Notes: a model not told the origin generated them from the letters alone. DNA of 64,000 bases from Bradyrhizobium tropiciagri (GCF_018130505.1 NZ_JAFCKH010000015.1:1-64000), one strand, 5' to 3'; shown: positions 36,501-45,181, counted from the first letter of the stretch. Program-made: numbers and translations.

Positions 36501-39246
36501 GGCCGACGCGACCGACGACACCGGCATCGCCAATGTCCAGTTCTTCGTCGACAACGTCGCGGTAGGCGCTCCGGACACCGCCGATCCCTATGCACTCGCA
36601 TGGGATACGCGCGCCATGAGCAACGGCGCGCATACGCTTACGGCGCTCGCGACCGACATCGACGGTCACTCGACGCTGTCGGCGCCGGTCACCGTCAACG
36701 TCGCGAACAGCAGCTTCTTCCAGAACACGGTGCTGGCCACCGGATTCAATCTGCCGACCGCGATCAAATTCCTCCCCGACGGCCGCATGCTGGTGGTGGA
36801 ACTTGCCGGCAAGATCAAGGTATTGCCGCCGCCCTACACGACGCCCGACCCGACGCTTTTCCTGCAACTCACCAACATCGGCTCGGCAGGCGTGCAACAG
36901 GGGATCTACGACATCGCGCTCGATCCCAACTTCGCCACCAATCACTACTACTATATCTTCTACACGCTTGGGACGCCGAACGTCGATCGCTTCTCGCGTT
37001 TCACCGCCAATGCAACGCTGACCGGAACAATCGCAGGCAGCGAGTTCGTGATCTATCAGGACAGCGAGATCGCCAACGCCGAGCATCACGGCGGCGCGAT
37101 CAACTTCAGCAACGACGGAAAGATCCTGCTGACGACCGGCGAGCATTTCAACGCCGGCGAGGCCCAGGATCTCACCAAGCCGCGCGGCAAGATCCTGCGC
37201 TACAACATGGACGGCACCATCCCGACGGACAATCCGTTCTACGACGGCACCGGCCCTAACTTCGATGCGATCTGGGCACTCGGCCTGCGCAATCCCTACC
37301 GTGCCTATTACGACGCACCGACCGGGCGCCTCATCATCGGCGACGTGGGCGGCAACGACTATTCGACCGCGATCGAGGAAGTCGACATTGGTGCGCGGGG
37401 CGCCAATTACGGCTGGCCGAATGTCGAAGCGCCGAACGGCAATCCCGCCTACACGGCACCGGCCTACTACTATGCGCACAATGGACGCGATGCGGCGATC
37501 ACCGGCGGGTTCGTGTATCACGGCACCCAGTTCCCGAGCACCTATCAAGGCAGCTACTTCTTTGCCGACTACACCCAAAACTGGATCAAGCGACTGACGT
37601 TCGACGCCAACGGCAAGGTCAACGGCGTGTTCAACTTCGAGCCGGCCGACGGCTCGGTCGACGGCCCCTACGGCGACATCGTCTATATGACCGAAGGCCC
37701 CGAAGGTGCCCTCTATTACGTCGACCTCGGCTACTCCGATATCAGCGGCACGTACGGCGTCAGCAAGATTCGCCGCATCGACTTCATCAATTCCGATCTG
37801 CCTCCGGTGGCCGCGGCTTCGGCGACGCCCGCTCAAGGCCAGGCGCCGCTCACCGTCAACTTCTCCAGCAGCGGATCATCCGATCCGGAAGGCAAGCCGC
37901 TGTCCTACCTTTGGAATTTCGGCGATGGCGTCACCTCGACGCAGGCCAACCCGTCGCACACTTATTCGGTCAGCGGCCCCTATCAGGCACGGCTCACGGT
38001 TTCCGACGGGGTCAATTCGACGCTCTCGACACCGATTGCGATCAGCGTCGGCAATGCGCCGCAGATCAACATTCTTTCGCCGACCAATGGCGCGATCTTC
38101 AGGGCGGGCGATGTCATCACGTTCAGCGGCAGTGCGACTGACGTCGAGGACGGCACACTGCCCGCCAGTGCGTATACCTGGAATATCGACTTCCTCCATG
38201 AGGGTCACGTTCATCCGGGTACACCGATCACCGGCGTGACCAGCGGCACGTTCACCATCCCGACCACCGGTCACGACTTCAGCGGCTTCACCCGGTATCG
38301 GATCACGTTGACGGTCACGGACTCGAGTGGCCTCCAATCGCAACAATCGGTCACCATCTTCCCCGACAAGGTCAACCTCCAGTTCAACACGCTGCCTGCC
38401 GGCGTCACGCTGTACCTGGACGGTATCGCGCATACCGCCCCCTTCACCTACGACACGCTGATCGGCTTCCACCACGAGATCGAGGCACGCAACGCAACGG
38501 TTGGAACGACGACCTACACCTTCGTCTCCTGGTCGGACGGCGGCGCGCAGGATCACGTGATCACCGTCCCGGACCTGGGCACAACCTATACCGCAACCTA
38601 CAATGCCGTCACGACGCAGGCGCCGCTGGCGTTCGTGCAGGTGAATGCGGCAACGCCGCAGACCAACCAGACCCAGGTCGCGGTGACCTATTCCGCGGTT
38701 CAGACGGTTGGAGACCTGAACATCCTCGTCGTGGGCTGGAACAACACCACCTCGAACGTGACCTCGGTCACCGATTCAGCGGGCAATGTCTACCAGCTCG
38801 CGGTCCCGACCGCGCGCGGCAGCGGCATCAGCCAGGCGATCTACTACGCCAAGAACATCAAATCCGCGCCCGCGGGCACCAACACGGTGACGGTGACTTT
38901 CAGCGCTTCCACGCAATTCGTCGATCTGCGCGCGCTGGAGTACAGCGGTCTCGATCTCGCCAATCCGTTCGACGTCGGCACTTCGGCGTCAGGGACCGGC
39001 ACTACGGCCAACAGCGGCGCAGTCACGACCACGACCGCGCACGAACTGGTGTTCGCCGCCGGCATGACGACCGGTGCGTTCAACAATGCGGGAAGTGGAT
39101 TTACCACGCGCATCATCACCTCGCCGGATGCCGACATTGCCGAAGACCGCTTCGTCACCGCGGCAGGAAGCTACAGCGGCACCGCATCGCTCGCAGGCTC
39201 CGCGGCATGGGTGATGCAGGTCGCGACCTTCAAGGCGATCGGCTGA
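33544..39246 (+). CDS. Giant LEPR-XLL multidomain exported protein
   Basis: 1900 residues. No classical signal peptide; instead the LEPR-XLL motif L44-EPRLLLAAD53 after a basic N-terminus. Order (approximate residues): LamG 60-265; Ig-like 280-370; Ig-like 374-460; FN3 465-555; FN3 560-648; Ig-like 653-743; LamG 748-955; Ig-like 966-1056; glucose/sorbosone dehydrogenase-like beta-propeller 1059-1416 ('FLPDGRMLVVELAGKIKVL', 'ALGLRNPYRAYYDAPTGRL'); PKD 1419-1503; further beta domains 1506-1690; a C-terminal adhesin-like module 1696-1900. Very few Cys or Lys, rich in Thr/Ser/Asn. LEPR-XLL is a named N-terminal domain of very long exported proteins. GGGAGGG site 5 bp before ATG 33544. It follows the SecA-like gene and is the likely export substrate. 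Confidence 0.9.
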   Translation: MSMPRDIVSRLTRRLTHRTGEPDRKPGDDGNAANRPSQILFETLEPRLLLAADPLGITAGYAFNEISGPTTADASGHGIVGTLTNGPTFAAGKYGNAIALDGSNDFVNLGNPTALQFTGSMSISAWVFASSFPGDDAAVVSKRAGTESGYQLDLTADTGVRTIGFKLTNSSGGAMFRYGATALQTNTWYHIAGVYNAANQTLNVYLNGVLDNGQLLGTVTNSQQNSTANVNIGRRAGATGYEFPGRIDDVRIADHALTQDQVATDMVTSLGGTAPPSDTTPPSVSLTPPAAIVAGTVNLAATASDNVGVAGVKFLLDGNTLIGVEDTTSPYGVSWNTTTASNGAHSLTAQARDAASNVTTSTPVVVTVDNQAPTGTVVINGGAAATNTTAVTLTLSASDAVTSVTQMRFSNNGSSYSTAEAFAPTKAWTLSNGAGTKTVSVQFMDAAGNWSAAFTDTITIDQTAPTISAQSATNLTGSTAQINWTTNEAATSRVEYGLTTSYGSSTTLDPALVTAHSVALSGLAPNTTYNYRVRSIDAAGNERIGTNGTFATAAVADTTPPSAPTGLTATAVSSTQINLSWTASTDNVAVTGYQIFRAGSQIGTSTTTTFNNTGLSPNTTYSYTVRAVDAAGNPSTQSQPASTTTLTPDTTLPTATITAPTGSAPVSGTITISANASDNVGVSGVTFLVDSVVVGGGEDTTSPYSVSWNTTSVANGVHTIVARARDTSGNTGDSLPVSITVNNTQQAGLVAAYSFDEASGAAIDQSGQGNTATLNNGVARVPGRNGSLAASFDGVNDFISIPNSASTNISGNALTISMWINPQATAGGDSVVIGKFWNTTMSSPYYQYGLELGGGNRTDFYVGTTGGARVATGGTTLPFNQWSYLAITFDGAQVRTYVNGTLVNTQALSATITARGNSMSVGADASTGQFYKGMVDDLRIYNRVLTQPQVQSDMAIPVGGPIVGAPQVLIDFPANGAQVGGIVNVTADATDDTGIANVQFFVDNVAVGAPDTADPYALAWDTRAMSNGAHTLTALATDIDGHSTLSAPVTVNVANSSFFQNTVLATGFNLPTAIKFLPDGRMLVVELAGKIKVLPPPYTTPDPTLFLQLTNIGSAGVQQGIYDIALDPNFATNHYYYIFYTLGTPNVDRFSRFTANATLTGTIAGSEFVIYQDSEIANAEHHGGAINFSNDGKILLTTGEHFNAGEAQDLTKPRGKILRYNMDGTIPTDNPFYDGTGPNFDAIWALGLRNPYRAYYDAPTGRLIIGDVGGNDYSTAIEEVDIGARGANYGWPNVEAPNGNPAYTAPAYYYAHNGRDAAITGGFVYHGTQFPSTYQGSYFFADYTQNWIKRLTFDANGKVNGVFNFEPADGSVDGPYGDIVYMTEGPEGALYYVDLGYSDISGTYGVSKIRRIDFINSDLPPVAAASATPAQGQAPLTVNFSSSGSSDPEGKPLSYLWNFGDGVTSTQANPSHTYSVSGPYQARLTVSDGVNSTLSTPIAISVGNAPQINILSPTNGAIFRAGDVITFSGSATDVEDGTLPASAYTWNIDFLHEGHVHPGTPITGVTSGTFTIPTTGHDFSGFTRYRITLTVTDSSGLQSQQSVTIFPDKVNLQFNTLPAGVTLYLDGIAHTAPFTYDTLIGFHHEIEARNATVGTTTYTFVSWSDGGAQDHVITVPDLGTTYTATYNAVTTQAPLAFVQVNAATPQTNQTQVAVTYSAVQTVGDLNILVVGWNNTTSNVTSVTDSAGNVYQLAVPTARGSGISQAIYYAKNIKSAPAGTNTVTVTFSASTQFVDLRALEYSGLDLANPFDVGTSASGTGTTANSGAVTTTTAHELVFAAGMTTGAFNNAGSGFTTRIITSPDADIAEDRFVTAAGSYSGTASLAGSAAWVMQVATFKAIG

Positions 39247-39274
39247 TCGGGCTGGTGGCACGGGTCCATGTCGA

Positions 39275-39296
39275 AGGGGCGGAGATGATCGCCCCT
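39275..39296. terminator. Hairpin between convergent giant and LuxR genes
   Basis: AGGGGCG (39275-39281) and CGCCCCT (39290-39296), 28 bp after the giant gene stop and 31 bp before the regulator stop. Terminator-like position; no T-run. Confidence 0.45.
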
Positions 39297-39326
39297 CATC
39301 TCGTAGGCACGGACGAGCTCCGCCGC

Positions 39327-39956
39327 CTAGCGTTGGGACACCGCGAGCGCCGCGAGGACCGTCCGGTTGTTGATCTCGAGCTTGCGGAAGATGTGATGGA
39401 GGTGGACCTTGATGGTCCCCTGGGAGAGGTTCAGCCGCCGCGCGACGCCCTTGTTCGACAATCCCTCGGACACGAGGCGCATGATCTCGCGCTCCCGCTC
39501 GGTCAGCACCGCCAGCAAATTATCGACGGCGATACCATTCGCCTCCTTGCCGGCCGGCACCGCGTCCGGCGCCGGTCCCGGCGGCAGGCTGCCGCCGTCC
39601 GCGACTACTCTAAGGGAGTGCACCAACGTCTCGAGGCTGGCGGATTTCGAGATCACGCTGCAGGCGCCGGCAGCAATCGGCTGGTCGAGATCGCCATCCT
39701 CTGCGGCAAAGAACACCACGCGGGTGGCAAGCCGCTCGCCGTCGATCACGGCGAGGATCTCGGCGCGGCTCACATCCGGAAACGCTCCCTCAAGGAGCGC
39801 TATATCGGAACCGGAGGTTCTGATCGCCTCGACGCAACTCGCCCCATCGCTACACGACGCAACAATCTCGAAGTCGTGCGCTGCCGCCAAGGCCGATGCC
39901 AAACCCTCCAAAACGACAGGATGCCGATCTGCGATTAACAATCGCGTACGACGCAT
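39327..39956 (-). CDS. LuxR/NarL-type regulator with altered receiver domain (1)
   Basis: 209 residues. The receiver-like domain (1-120) keeps one acidic residue in 'LLIADRHPVV' but the second is Arg. The phospho-acceptor position reads Glu ('IALLEGAFPD') and Lys survives ('VISKSAS'). The C-terminal LuxR HTH is complete ('LTEREREIMRLVSEGLSNKG', 'GTIKVHLHHIFRKL'). Glu at the acceptor site can mimic phosphorylation, so activity may be constitutive or set otherwise. ATG 39956 has an AGAGGAA site; an earlier in-frame start at 39986 is less likely. No cognate kinase nearby. Convergent with the giant gene. Confidence 0.88.
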   Translation of the reverse strand: MRRTRLLIADRHPVVLEGLASALAAAHDFEIVASCSDGASCVEAIRTSGSDIALLEGAFPDVSRAEILAVIDGERLATRVVFFAAEDGDLDQPIAAGACSVISKSASLETLVHSLRVVADGGSLPPGPAPDAVPAGKEANGIAVDNLLAVLTEREREIMRLVSEGLSNKGVARRLNLSQGTIKVHLHHIFRKLEINNRTVLAALAVSQR

Positions 39957-40020
39957 AAGTGTTCCTCTGTCCGCCGACATAGACACCCGCGCACATTAAC
40001 ATAATCCGCTCGATTTTCGT

Positions 40021-40045
40021 CTCAATTGAGCCAGTACTAGTACTG
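40021..40045. promoter_or_regulatory. Two adjacent perfect palindromes
   Basis: CTCAATTGAG (40021-40030) and CAGTACTAGTACTG (40032-40045), both exactly self-complementary, 65-90 bp upstream of the LuxR gene that starts at 39956. They sit in the AT-rich 462-bp divergent region 39957-40418 and are strong candidates for regulator binding. Confidence 0.5.
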
Positions 40046-40117
40046 TCTCGCCGGGTTCTGCCGATTTTCAATTAAACTTTGTGGCGTTTGCGACGCACAA
40101 TCTCAGCGAGATTTTCC

Positions 40118-40180
40118 GCGGCAAATGGCGTCTGCACGGGCAATTTTGCATGCGGCAAATGGCAACAATCGTCATTTGCC
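40118..40180. promoter_or_regulatory. Repeated GGCAAATG half-sites in the divergent regulator region
   Basis: GCGGCAAATGGC occurs at 40118-40129 and again at 40152-40163, 34 bp apart (about three helical turns). The second copy forms an inverted repeat with CATTTGCC at 40173-40180. The following 40190-40340 is AT-rich with TATATA stretches, compatible with promoters for the gene at 40419. Confidence 0.5.
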
Positions 40181-40418
40181 CTAGACGGCACCCATATAAC
40201 CAATGATATATAGGGATATTGAAAATTTGAAACTAATCTGCCCAGTTCTAAGCGACAAATATTGTAGGAGCCGCTCGTCTCACGTCCCTTTTTGATACGA
40301 CATTTGCATCATCTAATAACTTTTCGTCCACGGCTCGTCCAAGTCGCCAAGCGCTAATTGAGATGGTCGCAGTTGCTGCGGCCAAGGGCATTATTGCGCC
40401 CCAGGATGGAGCATCACC

Positions 40419-41291
40419 ATGCGCAGACACCGATTATTGCCGGTCGTCATTGCAGGAAAAAGTATACTTCTCAGGGAAGGCCTTGCCAGGATACTGCGGA
40501 CTGCACGTTTCAGGATCTTGTCGTCGGTCTCATCTGCCGTCGATCTGCATCCCGGCATACTCACGCATCATCCGTCGCTCTTTCTGATCGTGCACACCGA
40601 CGAGACCTTTGACACCGCACTCGAGCAGATCGAGTTTTGCAGGCGCCGTTACGCGAACGGCCGCATTGCCGTGGTCGTCAGTCAGTACCGCCTGAACGAT
40701 CTGGTCTCTGCACTGCGCCTGGGCGCAAACGGATACTTCGTCAACGTCGTCAGCCGCGAAAAGTTCGTCAAATCCCTCGAGCTCGTGATGCTGGGCGAAA
40801 CGATCTTCCCGTCGGCATGCCTGTCGTTCCTGCTCGACGCCGGTCCGGGCGAGCTCGCGAACAGTGATCATCGCGGCGATCCAACCGGAGAAGCCGTTCT
40901 GCTCGAGGTGGATGACGCGACTGCTCCGCCGTTTTCCCCGCGCGAGAAACTGATCCTGAACTGCCTCATCGAGGGCGACTCCAACAAGTGCATCGCGCGC
41001 AAGCTGGACATCGCCGAGGCGACCGTGAAAGTCCACGTCAAGGCGATCCTGCGCAAGATCCGGGTTCAGAACCGGACGCAGGCCGCGATCTGGGGCATGA
41101 ACAATCGCATCCCGGGCCAACTATCGCTTCCGAACGCCGGCAGGGCACTTACAACTCGTGTCAAGGCGGTCTCCGAAGTCAAGCAACTCGAGCCGCCGCC
41201 ACTGGCTCTGATCGACGCGTCGCGCATCCAGCCTCTGAACCGCAAGAACGAAAGGATTGCCGGCCCGGTACGATTGGGCAAGCAATCCTAG
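40419..41291 (+). CDS. LuxR-type regulator with degenerate receiver domain (2)
   Basis: 290 residues. The N-terminal 125 residues align in pattern with a receiver ('PVVIAGKSILLREGLARILR') but lack the acidic pair, the acceptor Asp ('LFLIVHTDETFD') and the Lys (Asn in 'GYFVNVVSREKF'), so phosphorylation is unlikely. The LuxR HTH is at about 170-230 ('FSPREKLILNCLIEGDSNKC', 'EATVKVHVKAILRKI'), nearly the same recognition helix as the regulator at 47417. A C-terminal extension of about 50 residues is unexplained. It faces the polysaccharide genes and probably regulates them. ATG 40419 follows an AGGATGGAG site. Confidence 0.88.
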   Translation: MRRHRLLPVVIAGKSILLREGLARILRTARFRILSSVSSAVDLHPGILTHHPSLFLIVHTDETFDTALEQIEFCRRRYANGRIAVVVSQYRLNDLVSALRLGANGYFVNVVSREKFVKSLELVMLGETIFPSACLSFLLDAGPGELANSDHRGDPTGEAVLLEVDDATAPPFSPREKLILNCLIEGDSNKCIARKLDIAEATVKVHVKAILRKIRVQNRTQAAIWGMNNRIPGQLSLPNAGRALTTRVKAVSEVKQLEPPPLALIDASRIQPLNRKNERIAGPVRLGKQS

Positions 41292-41305
41292 CCGGGGATT
41301 CTCCG

Positions 41306-42415
41306 TCAGGAGGCGGCGGCCTGGTTCCTGATCAACTCGCGGGCCTTCGGCTTGGCAACAGCGCGGGTGCGCGAAACCTGCCGCCGCTCCCGTGCGCGCT
41401 TGCTTCCCTTCGAATACAGGTCCTCGAAATACGCGATCGTTCGCTGCAGGCCTTGCTCGAGCATGATCGTCGGCTGCCAGTTCAGCAGTTCCTGTGCCGC
41501 GCTGATGTCCGGACGTCGCTGCCTCGGATCGTCCTGCGGCAGCGGACGATGCACGATCCGTGAGCGAGACCCGGTCATGGCGATCACCTTGTCGGCCAGT
41601 TCGCGGATCGTGAACTCATTGGGATTGCCACAGTTGACCGGCCCGGTGACGTCGTCCGGCGCGTTCATCAGCGCCATCATTCCGCGGATCGTATCGTCGA
41701 CGAAACAGAACGAACGCGTCTGCAGGCCGTCGCCGTAGATGGTGATGGGCTCGTTGTTGAGGGCCTGAATGATGAAGTTCGAAACCACGCGGCCGTCATT
41801 CGGCTGCATGCGCGGCCCGTAGGTATTGAAGATCCGCAGGACCTTGATGCGCAAATTGTGCTGGCGGCCATAGTCGAAGAACAGCGTTTCGGCGCAGCGC
41901 TTGCCTTCGTCATAACAGGACCGCGGGCCGATCGGATTGACGTGGCCCCAGTAGGATTCCTGCTGCGGATGGACCTCGGGGTCGCCGTAGATCTCCGACG
42001 TCGACGCCTGGAGGATCTTGCCCCGCAGACGCTTGGCGAGGCCGAGCATGTTGATCGCACCAAGCACGCTGGTCTTGGTGGTCTGCACCGGATCCCACTG
42101 ATAGTGGATCGGCGAAGCCGGACAGGCGAGATTGTAGATCTCGTCGACCTCTACATAGAGCGGAAACGTCACGTCATGACGCAGCAATTCGAAGCGCCGA
42201 TGGTCGTGCAGGTGCTCGACGTTGCGCCTGGTGCCGGTGAAGAAATTGTCGACGCAGAGCACCTCGCAGCCTTCTTCAAGCAGGCGTTCGCAGAGATGCG
42301 AGCCGATGAATCCCGCACCGCCCGTCACCAGCACGCGGCGTGGAGGCCGTATCGCAACCGCACGCGATGTGGTGGTCGCCGCAACGGCCTGCTCGGAGGC
42401 AAATGAATTGTCCAT
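41306..42415 (-). CDS. uxs: UDP-glucuronate decarboxylase (UDP-xylose synthase)
   Basis: 369 residues. Extended SDR with '[19 protein letters not shown]' for NAD and the catalytic Ser/Tyr/Lys set in '[14 protein letters not shown]' and '[14 protein letters not shown]' (YxxxK). The block '[20 protein letters not shown]' followed by SPIHYQ is the UXS signature. It makes UDP-xylose, via UDP-4-keto-pentose, for glycan synthesis. The C-terminus is a basic tail. GGAG site 9 bp upstream. A 131-bp gap with a GGGGTAATGCC box separates it from the sugar-transferase gene upstream. Confidence 0.9.
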   Translation of the reverse strand: MDNSFASEQAVAATTTSRAVAIRPPRRVLVTGGAGFIGSHLCERLLEEGCEVLCVDNFFTGTRRNVEHLHDHRRFELLRHDVTFPLYVEVDEIYNLACPASPIHYQWDPVQTTKTSVLGAINMLGLAKRLRGKILQASTSEIYGDPEVHPQQESYWGHVNPIGPRSCYDEGKRCAETLFFDYGRQHNLRIKVLRIFNTYGPRMQPNDGRVVSNFIIQALNNEPITIYGDGLQTRSFCFVDDTIRGMMALMNAPDDVTGPVNCGNPNEFTIRELADKVIAMTGSRSRIVHRPLPQDDPRQRRPDISAAQELLNWQPTIMLEQGLQRTIAYFEDLYSKGSKRARERRQVSRTRAVAKPKARELIRNQAAAS

Positions 42416-42530
42416 GAGCTTCTACTCCAAAAACGGGTTATGCACCCCGGCACAGAACGCTGAAGCGGTCGCAAATCCTTGCTGCCGCCGGATCATATGT
42501 GTTTCCCCATCGTGCGCTCGTGGCGCAGAA

Positions 42531-42541
42531 GGGGTAATGCC
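42531..42541. promoter_or_regulatory. GGGTAAYCC-like box upstream of uxs
   Basis: GGGGTAATGCC, one mismatch from GGGTAAYCC, 116 bp before the uxs start and just past the stop of the sugar-transferase gene, suggesting uxs has its own promoter. Confidence 0.45.
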
Positions 42542-42546
42542 TGCCG

Positions 42547-44052
42547 TCACCTTGCGCCGGTGGCGCCGAGCACGGCGGGCACTGTCGCGACCAGAATGTA
42601 GAGGTCGAGCAGCAGCGAACGATTCTGGATATAGAAGCTGTCCTCCGCGCGCTGCGTGTCGAGATCACCATTGCTGCGCGAGGAGATCTGCCACAGGCCG
42701 GTCAATCCCGGCGGCACGGTCGTCCTGAGCGCCCGGAATTCGGGATCGAAGGCGTTCATGTGATAGGCGGGAAACGGTCGCGGTCCGACCAGGCTCATGT
42801 CACCGCGAACGACGTTCCAGAGCTGCGGCAACTCATCGAGGCTGGCCTTGCGCATCAGATTGCCGAGCCGCGGCAGGATACGCGGATCCTCGGTCAGCTT
42901 GAAATTGCGTTCCCAATCCGCGCGCAGACCAGGATCGCTCGCGAGCACACGCTGGAGCCGAAGCTCGGCATCCCTGTACATCGTGCGCAGCTTCAGGACC
43001 CGGATCGGCTTGCCGAACTGGCCGATGCGCCATTGGCCATAGAAGGCAGGACCGGGATCGGCGAGCTTGATCGCCAGCGCGAGCAACGCGATGATCGGGG
43101 CGGCGACAAGCAGAAGCAGCGGCGCGACCACGACGTCGATGGCGCGCTTCAACGTCTTGCTGTAGCCGCCGGGTGCTCCGTTCAACTCGAGCGCAACGAA
43201 GCTGTCCGTCTTGCGGAGCCGGGAGTTGAACATTGGAAAGTCGCCCAGCCGGGTGATGACCAGCACTTGCCGGGTCGCCAGGCGGCTGCGCGTGACGAGG
43301 CTCTGCTGGAAGCGGCCGCAATCCGGCACGACGATCACCTCGGCCCCGTCCTCGGCGTGCCAGCCATCGAGCGCGCCGACCACCGGCAACGCGGCTGCCA
43401 TGCCGGCGAACTGCTCCAGCGGAGGCCCCGCCTCGGCAGCGGCGTCGGCAGCGGCGCCATCGTCGATATATCCTGTCGGCCGAAGCCCGCAGCCCGGACG
43501 CTTGAGGAGCAGGCACGCGACGGCCCGGCTCTCCGCGCCGGTGCCCAGAATGGCAACCGGCGTGCTGTAGGCCGGATGCTTCGCGAGCAGCATGCGGACC
43601 AGATGCTCGGTCCACAATCCGATCACCGGCGCAACCAGGCCGATGATCGCCACCACGACCAGGTCCGCCGCTGTTGCTGCATGAATCCAGATCAGCAGCC
43701 CCGCGAAGATGAACAGCCCCGCTCCGGTCACACGCAGGCGAAACCGCTCGATCGGATTACCGATACTGGATCGGTACAGGCCGAGCGAACAGTTGATGGC
43801 GAGCAACAGCAGGAGGAGCACTGCGGGGTGCGCGTGCATCTGGCCGGCCGCTCCGGCATCGCCGCTCGCCACGGCGACGCCGACCGTGGCCACAAGGATG
43901 GACATCGAGCCGGATGCCAGGTCGCAGGCAGCCAGGATGGCACCGAGCGGAGGCAGCCGTGGCTCAGATCGACGTGTTTGTCGGCCACCCTCGAATGGCT
44001 TGCCGCGGGGTGGCGGCAAGGTGCGGACCAGGCGTGCATCGGCGTTTGACAT
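42547..44052 (-). CDS. Polyprenyl-phosphate sugar-1-phosphate transferase (initiating, WcaJ/ExoY-like)
   Basis: 501 residues. Four to five N-terminal TMs, a Rossmann-like central domain ('AILGTGAESRAVACLLL'), then the bacterial sugar transferase domain: 'KRAIDVVVAPLLLLVAAPII', 'PIRVLKLRTM', 'LDELPQLWNVVRGDMSLVGP' with RP. It attaches the first sugar phosphate to undecaprenyl phosphate in the inner membrane and so starts the repeat unit. The first sugar cannot be told from sequence; WcaJ-like enzymes often use glucose. It lies 30 bp after the GME-like gene, same operon. Confidence 0.93.
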   Translation of the reverse strand: MSNADARLVRTLPPPRGKPFEGGRQTRRSEPRLPPLGAILAACDLASGSMSILVATVGVAVASGDAGAAGQMHAHPAVLLLLLLAINCSLGLYRSSIGNPIERFRLRVTGAGLFIFAGLLIWIHAATAADLVVVAIIGLVAPVIGLWTEHLVRMLLAKHPAYSTPVAILGTGAESRAVACLLLKRPGCGLRPTGYIDDGAAADAAAEAGPPLEQFAGMAAALPVVGALDGWHAEDGAEVIVVPDCGRFQQSLVTRSRLATRQVLVITRLGDFPMFNSRLRKTDSFVALELNGAPGGYSKTLKRAIDVVVAPLLLLVAAPIIALLALAIKLADPGPAFYGQWRIGQFGKPIRVLKLRTMYRDAELRLQRVLASDPGLRADWERNFKLTEDPRILPRLGNLMRKASLDELPQLWNVVRGDMSLVGPRPFPAYHMNAFDPEFRALRTTVPPGLTGLWQISSRSNGDLDTQRAEDSFYIQNRSLLLDLYILVATVPAVLGATGAR

Positions 44053-44082
44053 GAGCCGCCAATCGTTCGACGAGCTAGCCGC

Positions 44083-45096
44083 TTATTCAGCCGCGACCGC
44101 CGCGCCAGGCATTCTTTTGGCCCCATCCTCCAGCGCGACCTGCTCTGCAATCCAGTTGTAGGTCGGAACAAGTCCTTCGCGCAGGGTTATGCGCGGCTCC
44201 CACTGCAACACGCTCCGGAGCCGCGTATTGTCGCTGTTGCGACCACGAACGCCCTGTGGCTTGCTGAGATCGTGCACCAGCGCGATCCGCTTCTTCGAAA
44301 TATCGATCACGAGGTCGGCCAGCTCGTCGACGGTTACCAGCTCGTCGGTTCCGAGGTTGAGCGGCATTGCGTAGTCGGACCGCATGATCCGATGAATGCC
44401 TTCCACGCAATCGTCGACATACATGAACGAGCGGGTCTGCTTGCCATCGCCCCACACTTCGATCTGCCCGCGATCGGAAGCGCGTGCAACCTTGCGGCAC
44501 ATCGCCGCCGGCGCCTTCTCGCGCCCGCCGTCATAGGTGCCCAGCGGGCCGTAGACGTTGTGGAAGCGCACCACCCGCGTGAGCAGGCCATAATCCTCGG
44601 TGTAGTACTGGCAAAGCTTCTCCGCGTAGAGCTTTTCGAAGCCGTAGCCCTCCTCGGGCTGGGCCGGGAATGCATCCTCCTCGCGCAGAGGTGCCACGTC
44701 CGGAGAGACTTGCAGGCCGTGCGGGTAGACGCAGGCGGATGACGAGAACAGGAAGCGCTCGACATTGCTGGCGCGCGCCGCCTCGAGCATGAACAGATTG
44801 ATCAGCGAGTTGTTGTGAGCGATCGCAGCGCGCGACGCGGTGATGTATCCGATGCCGCCCATGTCGGCCGCAAGATTGTAGACCAGCGACATTCCCGCGG
44901 TCGACATCTGGCAGTTCTTCAGCTCGCGAAGATCGAGCACCATGAATTCGTCGGCATCCGTCCGACCATATTCAGGCTCCTTGATGTCGACGCCGCGCAC
45001 ACGATAGCCCGCCGCCTTGAGATACGTCACCAGATGATGGCCGATGAAGCCGCCTGCTCCCGTCACCAGCGCCCAGGGCTTCAGCGATCCTGACAT
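44083..45096 (-). CDS. GDP-mannose 3,5-epimerase-like SDR
   Basis: 337 residues. 'ALVTGAGGFIGHHLVTYLK' binds NAD. 'NLAADMGGIGYITASRA', 'FSSSACVYPHG' (catalytic Cys), 'GYGFEKLYAEKLCQYY' (YxxxK-type) and 'VRFHNVYGPLGTYDGGREKA' closely follow plant GDP-mannose 3',5'-epimerase, which makes GDP-L-galactose (and GDP-L-gulose). So an L-hexose may enter the polysaccharide; the exact NDP-sugar is inference. ATG 45096 has GGAGGAG upstream and is preferred over the ATG 12 bp earlier. First gene of a minus-strand operon with the sugar transferase. Confidence 0.87.
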   Translation of the reverse strand: MSGSLKPWALVTGAGGFIGHHLVTYLKAAGYRVRGVDIKEPEYGRTDADEFMVLDLRELKNCQMSTAGMSLVYNLAADMGGIGYITASRAAIAHNNSLINLFMLEAARASNVERFLFSSSACVYPHGLQVSPDVAPLREEDAFPAQPEEGYGFEKLYAEKLCQYYTEDYGLLTRVVRFHNVYGPLGTYDGGREKAPAAMCRKVARASDRGQIEVWGDGKQTRSFMYVDDCVEGIHRIMRSDYAMPLNLGTDELVTVDELADLVIDISKKRIALVHDLSKPQGVRGRNSDNTRLRSVLQWEPRITLREGLVPTYNWIAEQVALEDGAKRMPGAAVAAE

Positions 45097-45181
45097 TCTC
45101 TCCTCCATCGTTGGCGCTCGGGTTCACAGCGATCCTCGCAGGCGACGTTACGGCGAGTAGCTGCGTGCTCAAGCGCCAAGG

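Noticed and set aside
33460-37836. Antisense open frame of 1458 codons over the giant gene
   Set aside because: It is a shadow of the GC-rich, stop-poor plus-strand gene. It has no domain, and the plus strand shows clear LamG, FN3 and PKD modules.
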